From Symmachiella dynata (GTDB lineage: Bacteria; Planctomycetota; Planctomycetia; Planctomycetales; Planctomycetaceae), in contig NZ_CP036276.1 in NCBI RefSeq assembly GCF_007747995.1, positions 4,207,001 through 4,271,000 of the forward strand: a stretch of DNA of 64,000 bases, in the 5' to 3' direction. Positions 37,560 to 47,860 of the stretch are shown here, piece by piece. Position 1 is the first letter of the stretch; each line of letters begins with the position of its first letter. The position numbers were made by a program, and so were the translations under genes. The notes beneath the pieces are model-generated. The model was not told the DNA's origin, searched no databases, and saw nothing but the letters and a program-made list of their open reading frames with translations.

Positions 37560-37996
37560 TGAAGTAAGACTTGCATTGCCACGTGGCAGTTTGAAACCTG
37601 AAATGCAATCACCACGGATCGATCAATTTGCTGGGACACGGATCGCGCTCTCCAGACCATCCGACCTATGGATCATACCACCGCACTCTGAGGGATTGCA
37701 GTCCATCAGTCTGGGAGCAACAATCATTGAGTCCTAAAGGTTTTCCTGATTGGATCGAGGACACATGATTCATCACAACCCGCTACACCGCCTAAGGTAA
37801 CGCATATCGCCCAGACACAGACACACCCCAGTGTCTTGCCCGAATACCGCGCACGCGGTATCCTGACAGATAGCGTGGGGGGCGGAATGTGCCGCCGATT
37901 GGGGACTTGCAATTGCACAACGCAGGAGACTCGAACGCCACCGTTCGCTGTAAGTGACGGAGATTTGCGAACCAGTCCGGCTAGGGATTTGACTCC
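37560..37996. other. Intergenic region between divergent genes
   Basis: About 440 bases between the hypothetical membrane protein and the Crp/Fnr gene. It should carry both promoters. I see no gene, tRNA or convincing palindrome; a purine-rich run at 37880 is the only notable feature. Confidence 0.4.
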
Positions 37997-38734
37997 ATGT
38001 CCGAAAAATTCTGGCACCTAAAAAGCTGTCAGTTGTTTGAACGGCTCACCGATGAACAAGTTTCTCAACTTGAGAGCCGCGCTCAGGTACGGACATTTGG
38101 TCGTGGCGAATTGGTCTACCTGCCCAGCGATCCCGGCACCACGGTGCTGTTGGTCGCCTCCGGCCGCATCAAGCTGTATCACATTACCAGTGACGGCAAA
38201 CAGGCGCTACTGGGCTTTATGGAGCCTGGGGAACTGTTCGGCGAACTGTCGGTCTTCGACGGGGGCGAGCGAGAGGAATTCGCCGAAGCGATGGAGAAGT
38301 CCGCCGTCATCTCAATTCCCCGTGAGCAACTGCAAGCCGTTATGGATGCGCACACGCACGTTTCACTGGGCATCACCAAGCTAATGGGCCTGCGGCGGCG
38401 ACGCCTGGAACGCCGGTTGAAATCACTTCTGTTCCGCTCGAACCGCGAACGCCTCGTGCATCTGTTGCTGGAACTGGTTGAAAAATACGGCCAACGCACG
38501 CCCGAGGGAATTCAACTGAGCATCAAGTTGTCGCACCAAGAACTGGCCAATGTGATTGGCAGCACACGGGAAACCGTGACCGTCCTGCTGGGAGAATTGC
38601 AGGACGAAGGCAGCCTGATGATTCGCCGCCGGCAAATTCTGATTACCAACATGCCGCGCTTGGCCGCAGCCGTCGATAGCCCGCCCCCGACGATTCCCGA
38701 ACCGGCAGAACGCAAATCCGCACCAGCGTTCTGA
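37997..38734 (+). CDS. Crp/Fnr family transcriptional regulator
   Basis: A 245-residue regulator. The N-terminal cyclic-nucleotide-binding-type fold (about 12-130) includes FGRGELVYLPSDPG and FMEPGELFGELSVFDGG. A dimerisation helix follows, then a Crp-type winged helix-turn-helix (about 175-215, with SHQELANVIGSTRETVTVLLGEL). There is no cysteine cluster for an Fe-S centre, so it is not a classical Fnr. Whether it binds cAMP is unclear: the phosphate-binding-cassette GELSVFDGGEREEFAEA lacks the usual R-S/T of Crp. It is followed by the PpiC-type gene 230 bases downstream on the same strand. Confidence 0.9.
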   Translation: MSEKFWHLKSCQLFERLTDEQVSQLESRAQVRTFGRGELVYLPSDPGTTVLLVASGRIKLYHITSDGKQALLGFMEPGELFGELSVFDGGEREEFAEAMEKSAVISIPREQLQAVMDAHTHVSLGITKLMGLRRRRLERRLKSLLFRSNRERLVHLLLELVEKYGQRTPEGIQLSIKLSHQELANVIGSTRETVTVLLGELQDEGSLMIRRRQILITNMPRLAAAVDSPPPTIPEPAERKSAPAF

Positions 38735-38962
38735 AACGGCCAAGGGTTTTGAGAGGGCCGTGAAGCACTCAATCCAACCCCCATCCGCTCCTTTCTCAAA
38801 TGCGGTTGACCGGTTTTGAGAACTGGCGTATATTCCCGCCGCAATTACCAACCCCACGTTTTCACGTTGTGCAATTGCATCCCGTAAAATCCCCGTGGGA
38901 CGATGCCCGTTCGGGTCAATCTCCTCGCAGATCCCTCCCTACAGACTGGCTCAAAGGATTGG

Positions 38963-40042
38963 ATGCCCATGTCGACCAAACCCAAAACGACGCAAAAATG
39001 GATGTTTATTGTCGGAGGAACCGCATTAACCGTGCTCGTCGCGGGACTGCTGTTCCAAGTCATGCAGCCCGAAACGGGCAAAGCCGCCGCACGCGGTGAG
39101 CGGAGTCCGCGCAGCAATCAAGCTGCAAGCTCCACAGGACAAAGCCGCAAACGAAGCGTCGCTCGCGTGAATGGTCAATTGATCTCCTACGACCAACTGG
39201 CCGAAGAATGCGTCGCGCGTTATGGGAACAAAGTGCTGGAAGGCATCATTAACCGCACAATGATTCAACAGGCCTTTGAAGGCAAAGCCGATGCCCCCAC
39301 CGCACAGGACATCGAAAAAGAAATCCGCTCGATCGCCAAAAAATTCAATTTGGATACCGCGCAGTGGCTGGAGATGATGCACTCGCAACAAGAAATGACT
39401 CCCGACCAGTATCGCCGCGACGTCATCTGGCCCATGTTGGCGCTAAAAAAATTGGCCGGACACGATGTGAAGATCACGCAAAAGGAACTCGAAGAAGCCT
39501 ACCAGCGCAATTATGGCGAACGGGTGCGGGCGCGGGTCATTATTCTGGATCGGATTCGCCAAGCCCAAGAAGTCTGGGAAAAAGCGAAGAATAATCCTGA
39601 AAACTTCGGCCGATTGGCAATGGAGTATTCCATCGATTCCTCCAGCCGCGCATTGGAAGGGAAAGTCCCGCCGATTCGTCGTTTCTCGGGAAGCAGCGAA
39701 ATCGAAAAAGCCGCCTTCTCATTGGCCGACGGCGAAATTTCTGGAGTCATTCAAATCCCTGAGAATAAGCACTGGGTGATCATTAAATGCGAAGGCCGTA
39801 CCGAACCAGTCAGCGGCGTCTCGATGGCCGATGTACGTTCCATTCTTGAGGAAGAACTCCGCGACGAAAAAGTGCAACTCTTGGTCAACAAGACGTTCAA
39901 CACACTGGAATCGAAGGCGCGTGTCGACAACTATCTGACCGGCGTTACGACCGGCAGCAGCAAACGTTCAACCGCCCGCACCAAACAAGATTCAAATATC
40001 CAACAAGTCGGCGGCACACGGACGGCACCCCAGCGTCCTTAG
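38963..40042 (+). CDS. Parvulin-type peptidyl-prolyl isomerase, membrane-anchored
   Basis: A 359-residue protein. I chose the ATG at 38963 (AAAGGA just upstream); starts at 38903 or 38969 are possible. A membrane anchor (WMFIVGGTALTVLVAGLLF) is followed by a SurA-N-like helical region (VARVNGQLISYDQLAEEC, NRTMIQQAFEGKAD) and a PpiC/rotamase domain (about 190-300, with FGRLAMEYSIDSSS, GKVPPIRRF and AAFSLADGEISGVIQI). It should help fold proteins after export to the periplasm. The C-terminal tail (SKRSTARTKQDSN) is basic and disordered. It ends shortly before a terminator. Confidence 0.85.
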   Translation: MPMSTKPKTTQKWMFIVGGTALTVLVAGLLFQVMQPETGKAAARGERSPRSNQAASSTGQSRKRSVARVNGQLISYDQLAEECVARYGNKVLEGIINRTMIQQAFEGKADAPTAQDIEKEIRSIAKKFNLDTAQWLEMMHSQQEMTPDQYRRDVIWPMLALKKLAGHDVKITQKELEEAYQRNYGERVRARVIILDRIRQAQEVWEKAKNNPENFGRLAMEYSIDSSSRALEGKVPPIRRFSGSSEIEKAAFSLADGEISGVIQIPENKHWVIIKCEGRTEPVSGVSMADVRSILEEELRDEKVQLLVNKTFNTLESKARVDNYLTGVTTGSSKRSTARTKQDSNIQQVGGTRTAPQRP

Positions 40043-40085
40043 CCCCCAACGCACAGAAGTGCGAAAACACGACGGAAAGAGACAC

Positions 40086-40127
40086 CGGCACGCGAGACAA
40101 TTTGGTATCTCGCGTGCCGTTTTATTT
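40086..40127 (+). terminator. Rho-independent terminator
   Basis: Stem CGGCACGCGAGA pairs with TCTCGCGTGCCG around a ten-base loop, followed by TTTTATTT. It lies 44 bases after the parvulin gene stop and before the aminotransferase gene. Confidence 0.9.
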
Positions 40128-40275
40128 GCGCAGCGAACCAGGTGCCCCCCATAGGTCTCTTTGCTTCCAGATGCGACGTGCTACAATTGATGCCACTGCA
40201 TAACTTCCGTTCAGACGGACACGTTTGAGACCAAAGAACCCCACAAGACGGCTCGGCAGCCAGAGAAACAATCAG

Positions 40276-41508
40276 ATGCGAAGCGAATCAGAACAACCGG
40301 AGTCGGACAACCCCTTCACCATTCCGGTGGCCACACGCGTTTTGCGGTTGCCTCCCTATTTGTTTGGCAAGATCAACGCGCTGAAACACAAGAAGCGGGT
40401 CGCAGGGGTCGACGTCATTGACCTGGGGATGGGAAATCCCACGGATCCTCCCGACCCGATGATCATCGAAAAACTGACGGAAGCGGTCGCCGACCCTCGA
40501 AATCACCGCTATTCCGTCTCGACCGGCGTTGAGAACCTCCGCCGCGAAGTCGGAAAACGGTATTGGAAGCGCTACGGCGTGCGGATTGACCCCAACGACG
40601 AAGTTGTCGCCTGCATCGGCTCCAAGGAAGGATTCAGCCACCTCTGCTTGGCGTTAATGGGACCGGGAGACACGGCAATCGTCCCCGCCCCGTCATTTCC
40701 AGTCCACGTCTATGCTGTCGCGCTGGCCTCGGGGAATGTCATCGCGCTGGACGTTCGCGATCCGGAACAATTCCTCGCCAACATCGACTACACCTGCACC
40801 CATTTGTATCCCAAGCCGAAGCTGGTCATCGTCAATTTTCCGCACAATCCCTCAGCCACGGTGATCGAACAAGATTTCTATGTCGAGTTGGTGCGGCTGG
40901 CCAAAAAACATGGGTTTTTGGTCATCAGCGACTTCGCCTATGCGGACATCTGTTTCGAAGGTTATCAGGCGCCCAGCTTTCTAGCCACGCCCGGCGCATT
41001 CGAGGTCGGAGTCGAATTCACCACCATGAGCAAAGGCTACAGCATGGCGGGCTGGCGAATCGGCTTTTGTGCCGGCAACGCCGAAATGTGCCGCGCTCTG
41101 GCGACGATCAAAGGCTATTACGATTACGGCATCTTCCAGCCGGTCCAAATCGCTGCCATTGTCGCCATGCGCAATTGCGACGCCGCTGTGGAGAGCATTG
41201 CCGAAGAGTACCATCGCCGCCGGGATGTCCTGTGTGATGGTCTGGAACGTCTCGGGTGGGAGATCGAACGTCCTCGCGCGGGCATGTTCATCTGGGCAAA
41301 AATCCCCGAGCCTTGGGCACAGATGGGATCAATTGACTTTGCCATGAAATTGCTGGACGAAGTCGGCGTGGCGGTCAGCCCGGGTCGTGGCTTCGGCGAA
41401 GAGGGCGAAGGCTACCTGCGGATGGCGATCGTCGAAAACGAACAACGACTCCGGCAGGCGGTCCGACAAATTGGGCGGTGCATGAAACAGGAAGTCGAAC
41501 AACCGTAA
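40276..41508 (+). CDS. Class I/II PLP-dependent aminotransferase (AlaC-like)
   Basis: A 410-residue enzyme. I chose the ATG at 40276, which opens MRSESEQ; a TTG 51 bases earlier is unlikely. Hallmarks of the fold are [41 protein letters not shown] and the PLP lysine in [13 protein letters not shown]. The overall pattern fits the alanine/LL-diaminopimelate-type branch (AlaC-like), which makes alanine from pyruvate and glutamate. No pathway gene is adjacent, so the exact substrates are undetermined. It is followed 52 bases later by the CPBP protease gene on the same strand. Confidence 0.9.
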   Translation: MRSESEQPESDNPFTIPVATRVLRLPPYLFGKINALKHKKRVAGVDVIDLGMGNPTDPPDPMIIEKLTEAVADPRNHRYSVSTGVENLRREVGKRYWKRYGVRIDPNDEVVACIGSKEGFSHLCLALMGPGDTAIVPAPSFPVHVYAVALASGNVIALDVRDPEQFLANIDYTCTHLYPKPKLVIVNFPHNPSATVIEQDFYVELVRLAKKHGFLVISDFAYADICFEGYQAPSFLATPGAFEVGVEFTTMSKGYSMAGWRIGFCAGNAEMCRALATIKGYYDYGIFQPVQIAAIVAMRNCDAAVESIAEEYHRRRDVLCDGLERLGWEIERPRAGMFIWAKIPEPWAQMGSIDFAMKLLDEVGVAVSPGRGFGEEGEGYLRMAIVENEQRLRQAVRQIGRCMKQEVEQP

Positions 41509-41560
41509 CCCTGACGCAGCATTCGCCGCTTCCAACTCAAGACTCGGGCCATCTGATTCC

Positions 41561-43060
41561 ATGCACAACGAAGAACCTGCTGCGTTGATATTCGAAGATG
41601 AGGACAACACCGACATCCCAGTTCGCCGGGGATTTCCTCGCATCGCTTGGCTGGTGATTCTTGCAATGGTCGGTTTCGTGACCTATATGCAAAACGGCGG
41701 GAGGGGTGAGCCGCACCCACTAGAAGACGAAGAGTCCGCCCCGCAAGATATCATCATGTTGCTGCAATCCCGATATTTGGTCGGCGCCGCTTCATTATGG
41801 CAAGATCAAGACAAGCTGACAGCCCACAAGCTGTACGAGCAGGCGGCCCCTTTAAACCAAGGGACCATCGAACAGCGGTTGAAATTCGCCATCGTCGCCG
41901 AAGAGTTGGCCGGCGCCGAGGAAGCACTCTCGGTGCTGTCGGACATCAACGATCGCGTTGAAACCAGCGGTTTTGAACTCAACAATCAGCAACTCGAATT
42001 GCGCGACGCATTGACGGCGCTCATGACCGACTATGCTGCTGAGGAATGGACCGCGCCGACAGTCACTCCGCATCAGCGACAACTCATCAAAGACCAACTC
42101 GGCTGGTTCGGCGACTTAGCGTTGGCGCCCAAACAGGGTGCCAACGAAGCAGCTCGTTCCGCGATCATCCGCTCAGCCCAACAAACCGCGATCGCCTTAC
42201 TGGGTTCAGCAGGGTTGTTTTGTTTGTTTTTGATGGTTGGGATCATGGTATTAGTCCTGTTCACCGCCGCCTATGTCACCGGCAGTGTGCAATCGGCGAT
42301 TCACTGCGGCCACAGCAACCACGCGGGGATCTACCCGGAAACCTTTGCCTTCTGGCTGCTCCTGTTTTTCGTGCTCACGCAGAGTGCGTCATATCTGGTC
42401 CAAGATGACCGCTATCGCACGCTGGCCATGGCAGCCGCGATGTTTGGCAGCCTATTCGCCTTGGCATGGCCCCGGTTGCGGGGGATTCCATGGCGGCAAA
42501 TTCGCAGTGACATTGGTTGGACAGCCGGCAAGCGCCCACTAGCGGAACCAGCCATCGGCGTCGGCAGCTATATCATGACCATTCCATTTTTATTCGTGGG
42601 ATTTCTGGCCTCTGTCATTTTGATGTTCGTCACCGGTCTTGTGGAACCGGTTGGCGGCGGAGGGGATGAATTCTCGCCGACAAGCTTACCCAGCCACCCA
42701 ATCGTCTCGACTGTGGCCACCGCCGATTGGTTCATGGTGTTTCAGTTGTATCTTGTGGCCGCGATCGGCGCGCCGGTCGTCGAAGAAACCATGTTTCGCG
42801 GCGTGATGTATCGCCATCTGCGCGAATGCAGCCACCGTTGGGGCTTCCTGCTCAGTTTCCTATTTTCAGCGCTGATCAACTCGTTTATCTTTGCGGTGAT
42901 CCACCCGCAAGGCCTTGTCGCGGTTCCCGCGCTGATGGCGATTGCCTTCGGGCTGACTTTAGCCCGCGAGTGGCGGGGGACTTTGATTCCGTCGATGATC
43001 GCACATGGCATTCATAACGGGTTATTGTTAACAGTGCTCCTCCTGGCGATCGGCAACTGA
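41561..43060 (+). CDS. CPBP family intramembrane metalloprotease
   Basis: A 499-residue polytopic membrane protein. After a short cytoplasmic N-terminus and one membrane segment (about 28-42) there is a soluble helical part, then several membrane helices. The CAAX-protease/CPBP motifs are visible: EETMFR (Glu 408-409, Arg 413), FAVIHPQG (His 448) and HGIHN (His 482, Asn 486). This family includes CAAX proteases and bacteriocin-immunity or regulatory proteases. The N-terminal helical domain (about 65-190) is an addition not found in short CPBP proteins. It lies in a series of plus-strand genes with the metallophosphoesterase next, 34 bases downstream. Confidence 0.85.
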   Translation: MHNEEPAALIFEDEDNTDIPVRRGFPRIAWLVILAMVGFVTYMQNGGRGEPHPLEDEESAPQDIIMLLQSRYLVGAASLWQDQDKLTAHKLYEQAAPLNQGTIEQRLKFAIVAEELAGAEEALSVLSDINDRVETSGFELNNQQLELRDALTALMTDYAAEEWTAPTVTPHQRQLIKDQLGWFGDLALAPKQGANEAARSAIIRSAQQTAIALLGSAGLFCLFLMVGIMVLVLFTAAYVTGSVQSAIHCGHSNHAGIYPETFAFWLLLFFVLTQSASYLVQDDRYRTLAMAAAMFGSLFALAWPRLRGIPWRQIRSDIGWTAGKRPLAEPAIGVGSYIMTIPFLFVGFLASVILMFVTGLVEPVGGGGDEFSPTSLPSHPIVSTVATADWFMVFQLYLVAAIGAPVVEETMFRGVMYRHLRECSHRWGFLLSFLFSALINSFIFAVIHPQGLVAVPALMAIAFGLTLAREWRGTLIPSMIAHGIHNGLLLTVLLLAIGN

Positions 43061-43094
43061 AACTGCAATCGCCCCGTTTCCGGCATCACGCACC

Positions 43095-44306
43095 ATGAAT
43101 TGGCTGAACCTACTATTGATGGCAGTCCTTTCACTCGGCAATCTCGCGATTGTCGTGGCCGTGCTCAACCGTATCAGCACCGCGCGCGTGCACTTGAGTA
43201 CACTCTCCATCATTCGTCGCAGCCATGCATTGTTCATCATTGGCTTCACCTTAGCATTGATCTACCAAGGAGGCTTCGGCCGCCCGCGATTACTGTTCGA
43301 CGGAAGTTGGTTGGACATCGCGCCGATTTATTTACTCTATTTCGCAGCATGCGGAATCTCAGCGATATTCGCCGCAGTGATCGTCGTCCGCCGTTGGTTC
43401 TACCGCCCCCCAACAGCTCTGCTCTCCAGTCACAGTGAAGTCATCGACGTAGCTGCAGTGCTCGGCAAACAACCGTTGGCCGCCGGACGGTATCACAGCT
43501 TGGCAAAATTACCGGGCAATGAAATCTTCAAAGTCGAAATCGGCACCAAGGAGATCCAACTCCCCGGCTTGCCCCCAGCCTGGGATGGTTTATCGATCCT
43601 GCATGTCTCCGATCTGCATTTCATCGGCACCATCACCCGCGATTATTTCGCAGAAGTCCTCCGCCGCGGCCAGGAGTTGGGATCCGAGATGGTGGTCTTT
43701 ACCGGCGACTTGCTCGACGAACAACATCTGACCGATTGGCTTCCAGAAACGCTGGGACAACTCAGCGCCCCCTTGGGCTGTTATTTCATCCTCGGCAACC
43801 ACGACTGGGACCTCGACCCCGATGCGACACGAAAATGTTTTCGCGAGTTGGGCTGGATCGACGTCGCCGACCGATTTACGACTGTTGAGCACGCTGAGAA
43901 AAAAATGTTGATCGCCGGTTCGGAATACCCCTGGATGGGAAACAATCCCGACATCACATCCGCCGAAGAGGTCGACTTCCGTTTGTTGTTGAGCCACACC
44001 CCCGACAACTACCCCTGGGCCCGCCGCGCAAATTTTGATTTGATGCTCTCGGGCCACAATCACGGCGGACAAATTTGTGTTCCCGGCATCGGACCGATCT
44101 ATACCCCCAGTCTCTACGGAACACGGTATTCCGCAGGGACTTTTTACCGACAGCCAACCCTGCTGTACGTCACCCGGGGTATATCAGGCAAGGAACCGCT
44201 CCGGTACAATTGCTTACCGGAATTAACACAATTGGTGTTGCGTCCCACGACGGTCCCGTCGTCTCAGGCTGACAAAAAACGAAAACTGATCGGTGCAAAA
44301 ACCTAG
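43095..44306 (+). CDS. Membrane-anchored metallophosphoesterase
   Basis: A 403-residue protein of the calcineurin-like family. The N-terminal hydrophobic part (1-100) has three membrane-type segments. The catalytic domain has all metal-binding motifs: SDLH (Asp 173, His 175), GDLLDE (Asp 205), GNHDWD (Asn 235, His 236, Asp 237) and SGHNHGGQ (about 319-326). It resembles YkuE-like enzymes tied to envelope lipid metabolism, although this is by architecture only. It follows the CPBP gene closely and precedes the small HExxH gene by about 30 bases. Confidence 0.88.
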   Translation: MNWLNLLLMAVLSLGNLAIVVAVLNRISTARVHLSTLSIIRRSHALFIIGFTLALIYQGGFGRPRLLFDGSWLDIAPIYLLYFAACGISAIFAAVIVVRRWFYRPPTALLSSHSEVIDVAAVLGKQPLAAGRYHSLAKLPGNEIFKVEIGTKEIQLPGLPPAWDGLSILHVSDLHFIGTITRDYFAEVLRRGQELGSEMVVFTGDLLDEQHLTDWLPETLGQLSAPLGCYFILGNHDWDLDPDATRKCFRELGWIDVADRFTTVEHAEKKMLIAGSEYPWMGNNPDITSAEEVDFRLLLSHTPDNYPWARRANFDLMLSGHNHGGQICVPGIGPIYTPSLYGTRYSAGTFYRQPTLLYVTRGISGKEPLRYNCLPELTQLVLRPTTVPSSQADKKRKLIGAKT

Positions 44307-44335
44307 TCCGCCGAGCTCGTTCAAGGTGGCGAAGC

Positions 44336-44728
44336 GTGCGTATTGTTTTGACTTTATTAACGATCCTTTGGGCCTCCCCTTGGTCGTTGCTGGGGATCTT
44401 CGCTGGTCTGCTGGGATTATTGACCGGTGGCCGTGCCCGACGCGTGGGAATGGCTTTGGAATTCCACGGCGGAGCCGTCACCTGGTTTTTGCGGCACTGT
44501 CCCAATAGTCCGATGGCGATGACCATGGGACACACCATTCTGGGACTCACCGATGCAGCGCTCGACATCACCCGCGACCACGAATGGGTCCACGTCCGCC
44601 AATACGCCCGCTGGGGACCGCTGTTCATCCCGGCCTATTTGTATTTCTCAACCGTCTTATGGTTCCAAGGCAAAGATCCCTATCGCGACAACCCCTTCGA
44701 ACGCGAAGCCTACGGCGATACCGATTAA
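44336..44728 (+). CDS. Small membrane protein with HExxH motif
   Basis: A 130-residue protein starting at a GTG with AAGGTGG six bases upstream. It begins with a membrane segment (LLTILWASPWSLLGIFAGLLGLL) and has the motif RDHEWVHVRQYARWGPLFIPAY, where HEWVH fits a zinc-metallopeptidase signature. A late acidic residue in NPFEREAYGD could be a third ligand, because such HERVHxRQY-EREA proteins recur in bacteria. No experimental function is known to me. Position after a phosphoesterase on the same strand suggests an envelope role. Confidence 0.7.
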   Translation: MRIVLTLLTILWASPWSLLGIFAGLLGLLTGGRARRVGMALEFHGGAVTWFLRHCPNSPMAMTMGHTILGLTDAALDITRDHEWVHVRQYARWGPLFIPAYLYFSTVLWFQGKDPYRDNPFEREAYGDTD

Positions 44729-44893
44729 CGCCGCCATCGACCATGTCCTTCCCCAAACGGACCACTTGCGGTCGCAATCCGTTCAACGTCCAAACGTATA
44801 CCTGACTGCCGAAGGGTGTGTCATACGGGCTGGTTGACTTATAATCACCACGTCACACAGCGACCGCACCTTCGCACGAATTGAAAATACAAC

Positions 44894-47857
44894 ATGCCCT
44901 TACCACTTGAAACCGAATTGCGACAACAAATTGCAGGCGACGTGCTCTTCGACGACGTCAGCCGCGGACTGTATAGCACCGATGCCAGCATCTATCAAAT
45001 CCCGCCCATTGGCGTCGTGTTACCCAAATCAAAAGCGGACGTCCGCGCCGCTGTTCAGGTCGCAGCGGCGCATGGCGTGCCGATTCTGCCACGTGGGGGC
45101 GGCACCAGTCTGTCGGGGCAGACGGTGGCGGCGGCGATCGTGATTGATTTCTCCAAGTACATGAACCGCATTCTAGAAATCGATGCCGAGCGCGGTCTGG
45201 TACGTATCGAACCGGGGGTCGTGCTGGATCAACTCAACACCGCCCTCAAGCCGCACGGCCTGCAATTCGGCCCCGATGTCTCCACCAGCAACCGCGCCGC
45301 ACTGGGCGGCATGATCGGCAACAATTCCGCCGGTTCCCGTTCGGTGCGACACGGCAAAACCATCGACCATGTCCGCGATTTGCACGTGCTCTTGGCCGAC
45401 GGCACCGAATTGCAATGCGAACCACTCGACGCCGATGCAATTGCCCAACGCCAGTCGTTGGAGACAACCGAAGGTGAGATCTATCGCCGATTGCCGGCGA
45501 TCGTTGACGCGGTTCGCGATGAAATCATCGCCCGCTACCCACGCATCCTCCGCCGCGTAAGTGGATACAACCTCGATGCCTTCGTGCCGGAACTGCAAAC
45601 CGAGTTACCCATCGCCGCCACCTCAGCAGAGCTGAATGCCCAATGGCCCGATCGCGGCGAGTTCAATCTCGCTAAAATTATTGTCGGCGCAGAAGGGACG
45701 TTGGGAACCATCACCGAAGCGGTCCTCCATGCCGTGCCGCTCCCCCAACAACGCGGCGTCGCCTGTCTACAGTTTCGCACAATCGATGCGGCGCTCAAAT
45801 CTGTGACAACAATCCTGAAGACAGAGCCGTCAGCCATCGAAATGCTCGACAAGTACATCATCGAACTGTCGCGCACCAACTTGGAATACCGCAGCTACTT
45901 AGATTTCGTCGAAGGGACGCCCGAGGCGCTGTTGATTGTCGAATACAGCGGCGACACCTTGGAGTTTGTTCAAGACAAACTTGACCAACTGGAGCAAATC
46001 CTCGCCGATTGGGAGGGCCTAGAAAAATACATCCCAGCAGTCGACCCCGCGCAACGGGACCGCATTTGGAATTGCCGCAAAGCGAGTGCGCCTTTACTCC
46101 TCAGCATCCCCGGTGCCCGCAAGCCAATTGCCTTTGTCGAGGATCCCGCCGTCGCTCCGGGACAGGCGGCGGAATTCGCCCGGCGCTTTCGTGAAATCCT
46201 CGACCGCCGTGGCGTCGCCGGATCGTTTTATGGGCATGCCTCCGTCGGTTGCCTGCACATCCGGCCGATGCTCGATACGAAAACCGCCGAGGATTTGACC
46301 GCACTCAAAGAAATTTCCGACGAAGTTGCCGCTCTAATCGGCGAATTCCACGGTTCCATGTCGGGCGAACATGGCGATGGACTGGCCCGCAGTTACCACA
46401 ATCGCGACCTGTTCGGCGAGAAGTTGTACGCAGCCTTTGAAGAGGTCAAACGCCTATTCGATCCCCGTGGCTTGATGAATCCTGGCAAGGTGGTCAGCGA
46501 TGTCTCACCCGTCGAAAATCTGCGCTATGGTACGGAGTATCGCGGACGTGATATCAAAACGTTTCTCGATTTCAGCGGCGAAGCAGCCAGCGCCGGTACA
46601 ACGGGAAACGGATTTCTGGCAGCGACGGAGATGTGCAATGGCTCGGGGGTCTGTCGCAAAACCAACACCGGCACGATGTGCCCTTCGTTCATGGCGACGC
46701 GCGACGAAGAACATTCCACCCGCGGCCGCGCAAATGCACTGCGACTCGCTCTGTCGGGACAATTGGCGGATGATGCGTTAACGTCACAACGGATGTACGA
46801 CGTGATGGACCTGTGCTTGATGTGCAAGGGATGCAAAGCGGAATGCCCGTCGAACGTCGATGTCGCCAAACTCAAAGTCGAATTCCTTGCTCAATATTAC
46901 CAAACGCATCGCCCCTCTCTCGGCACAGTCGTAATGGCCCACACGGGACGTCTCAATCGCATCGGTTCGGCGCTGGCCCCGGTCTCAAATTGGTTAGCCC
47001 GTCTGCCCGGCGCTGCCTACCTGACGGAAAAACTGTTCGGCGTCGACCGTCGCCGCCAATTACCCACATTCCAGCACGACCATTTCGGCCGCTGGTTCAG
47101 TCGCCACACGCCGCACCCCGGAGCCGGACAGAACGGTAAAGTCATTCTGTTAGATGATTGTTTGACCAGCTTTTGCGAACCAAACATCAATCGCGCTGCT
47201 GTGCAATTGCTCGAACGCGCAGGATATACCGTCGAATTGGCGGGACTCCAATGTTGCGGCCGGCCGTATTTCTCCAAGGGGCTGATCGCGCAGGGCAAAT
47301 CCTTGGTCGAAAAGAACATTGCGACCTTGGACAAACTCTCCGCCGAGGATGTGCCGATTTTAGGTTGCGAACCGAGTTGCCTGCTGTCGTTGGTCGACGA
47401 ATATCCCGACCTCGTTCCCACCGATGCGGCCCAACACGTCCGTTCGCGAAGTTTTACACTCGATGCCTGGCTGGCCGAACAATCCGCCGCTGGAAGGTGC
47501 GACCTGAAATTTGATCCCTTAGACCAATCCGCCCTGTTACATGGCCACTGCCAACAAAAAGCACTCGTCGGCACGTCCGGCACGATTGATGCGTTGAAAC
47601 TCATCCCGCAATTGAACGTGACCGAAGTCAATTCCGGCTGTTGCGGCATGGCCGGTTCGTTCGGCTATGAGCATTACGATGTGAGCATGGCCATCGGCGA
47701 ACGCGTGTTGTTTCCCGCAGCCAAGACACACACCACTGGACCGGTGCTCGCGCCAGGCTTCTCCTGCCGGCACCAACTCGCCGACGGCACAGGGACGCAA
47801 GCGTTGCATCCCATCGAGTTGCTTGCGCAACAATTAACGCCGGATGATCAACCCTAA
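44894..47857 (+). CDS. FAD-linked oxidoreductase with Fe-S domain (GlcD/GlcF-like fusion)
   Basis: A 987-residue protein joining an N-terminal FAD-binding-4 domain (RGGGTSLSGQTVAAAIVID, GGMIGNNSAGSRSVRHGKT) and FAD-oxidase C domain (about 230-530) to an Fe-S unit. The Fe-S part has CNGSGVCRK with GTMCPSF, and CLMCKGCKAECPSNVD, two [4Fe-4S] cluster motifs, followed by two CCG domains (QCCGRPYFSKG and SGCCGMAGSFGYE). This is the Dld/GlcD-GlcF fused arrangement that oxidises D-lactate, glycolate or a similar 2-hydroxy acid and passes electrons to the quinone pool. The exact substrate cannot be told. It starts at an ATG with good context, 166 bases after the previous gene. Confidence 0.92.
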   Translation: MPLPLETELRQQIAGDVLFDDVSRGLYSTDASIYQIPPIGVVLPKSKADVRAAVQVAAAHGVPILPRGGGTSLSGQTVAAAIVIDFSKYMNRILEIDAERGLVRIEPGVVLDQLNTALKPHGLQFGPDVSTSNRAALGGMIGNNSAGSRSVRHGKTIDHVRDLHVLLADGTELQCEPLDADAIAQRQSLETTEGEIYRRLPAIVDAVRDEIIARYPRILRRVSGYNLDAFVPELQTELPIAATSAELNAQWPDRGEFNLAKIIVGAEGTLGTITEAVLHAVPLPQQRGVACLQFRTIDAALKSVTTILKTEPSAIEMLDKYIIELSRTNLEYRSYLDFVEGTPEALLIVEYSGDTLEFVQDKLDQLEQILADWEGLEKYIPAVDPAQRDRIWNCRKASAPLLLSIPGARKPIAFVEDPAVAPGQAAEFARRFREILDRRGVAGSFYGHASVGCLHIRPMLDTKTAEDLTALKEISDEVAALIGEFHGSMSGEHGDGLARSYHNRDLFGEKLYAAFEEVKRLFDPRGLMNPGKVVSDVSPVENLRYGTEYRGRDIKTFLDFSGEAASAGTTGNGFLAATEMCNGSGVCRKTNTGTMCPSFMATRDEEHSTRGRANALRLALSGQLADDALTSQRMYDVMDLCLMCKGCKAECPSNVDVAKLKVEFLAQYYQTHRPSLGTVVMAHTGRLNRIGSALAPVSNWLARLPGAAYLTEKLFGVDRRRQLPTFQHDHFGRWFSRHTPHPGAGQNGKVILLDDCLTSFCEPNINRAAVQLLERAGYTVELAGLQCCGRPYFSKGLIAQGKSLVEKNIATLDKLSAEDVPILGCEPSCLLSLVDEYPDLVPTDAAQHVRSRSFTLDAWLAEQSAAGRCDLKFDPLDQSALLHGHCQQKALVGTSGTIDALKLIPQLNVTEVNSGCCGMAGSFGYEHYDVSMAIGERVLFPAAKTHTTGPVLAPGFSCRHQLADGTGTQALHPIELLAQQLTPDDQP

Positions 47858-47860
47858 GCG

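Noticed and set aside
37900-37960. Possible tRNA T-arm (GTTCGAGTC on the minus strand)
   Set aside because: The flanking bases do not form acceptor, D and anticodon stems.
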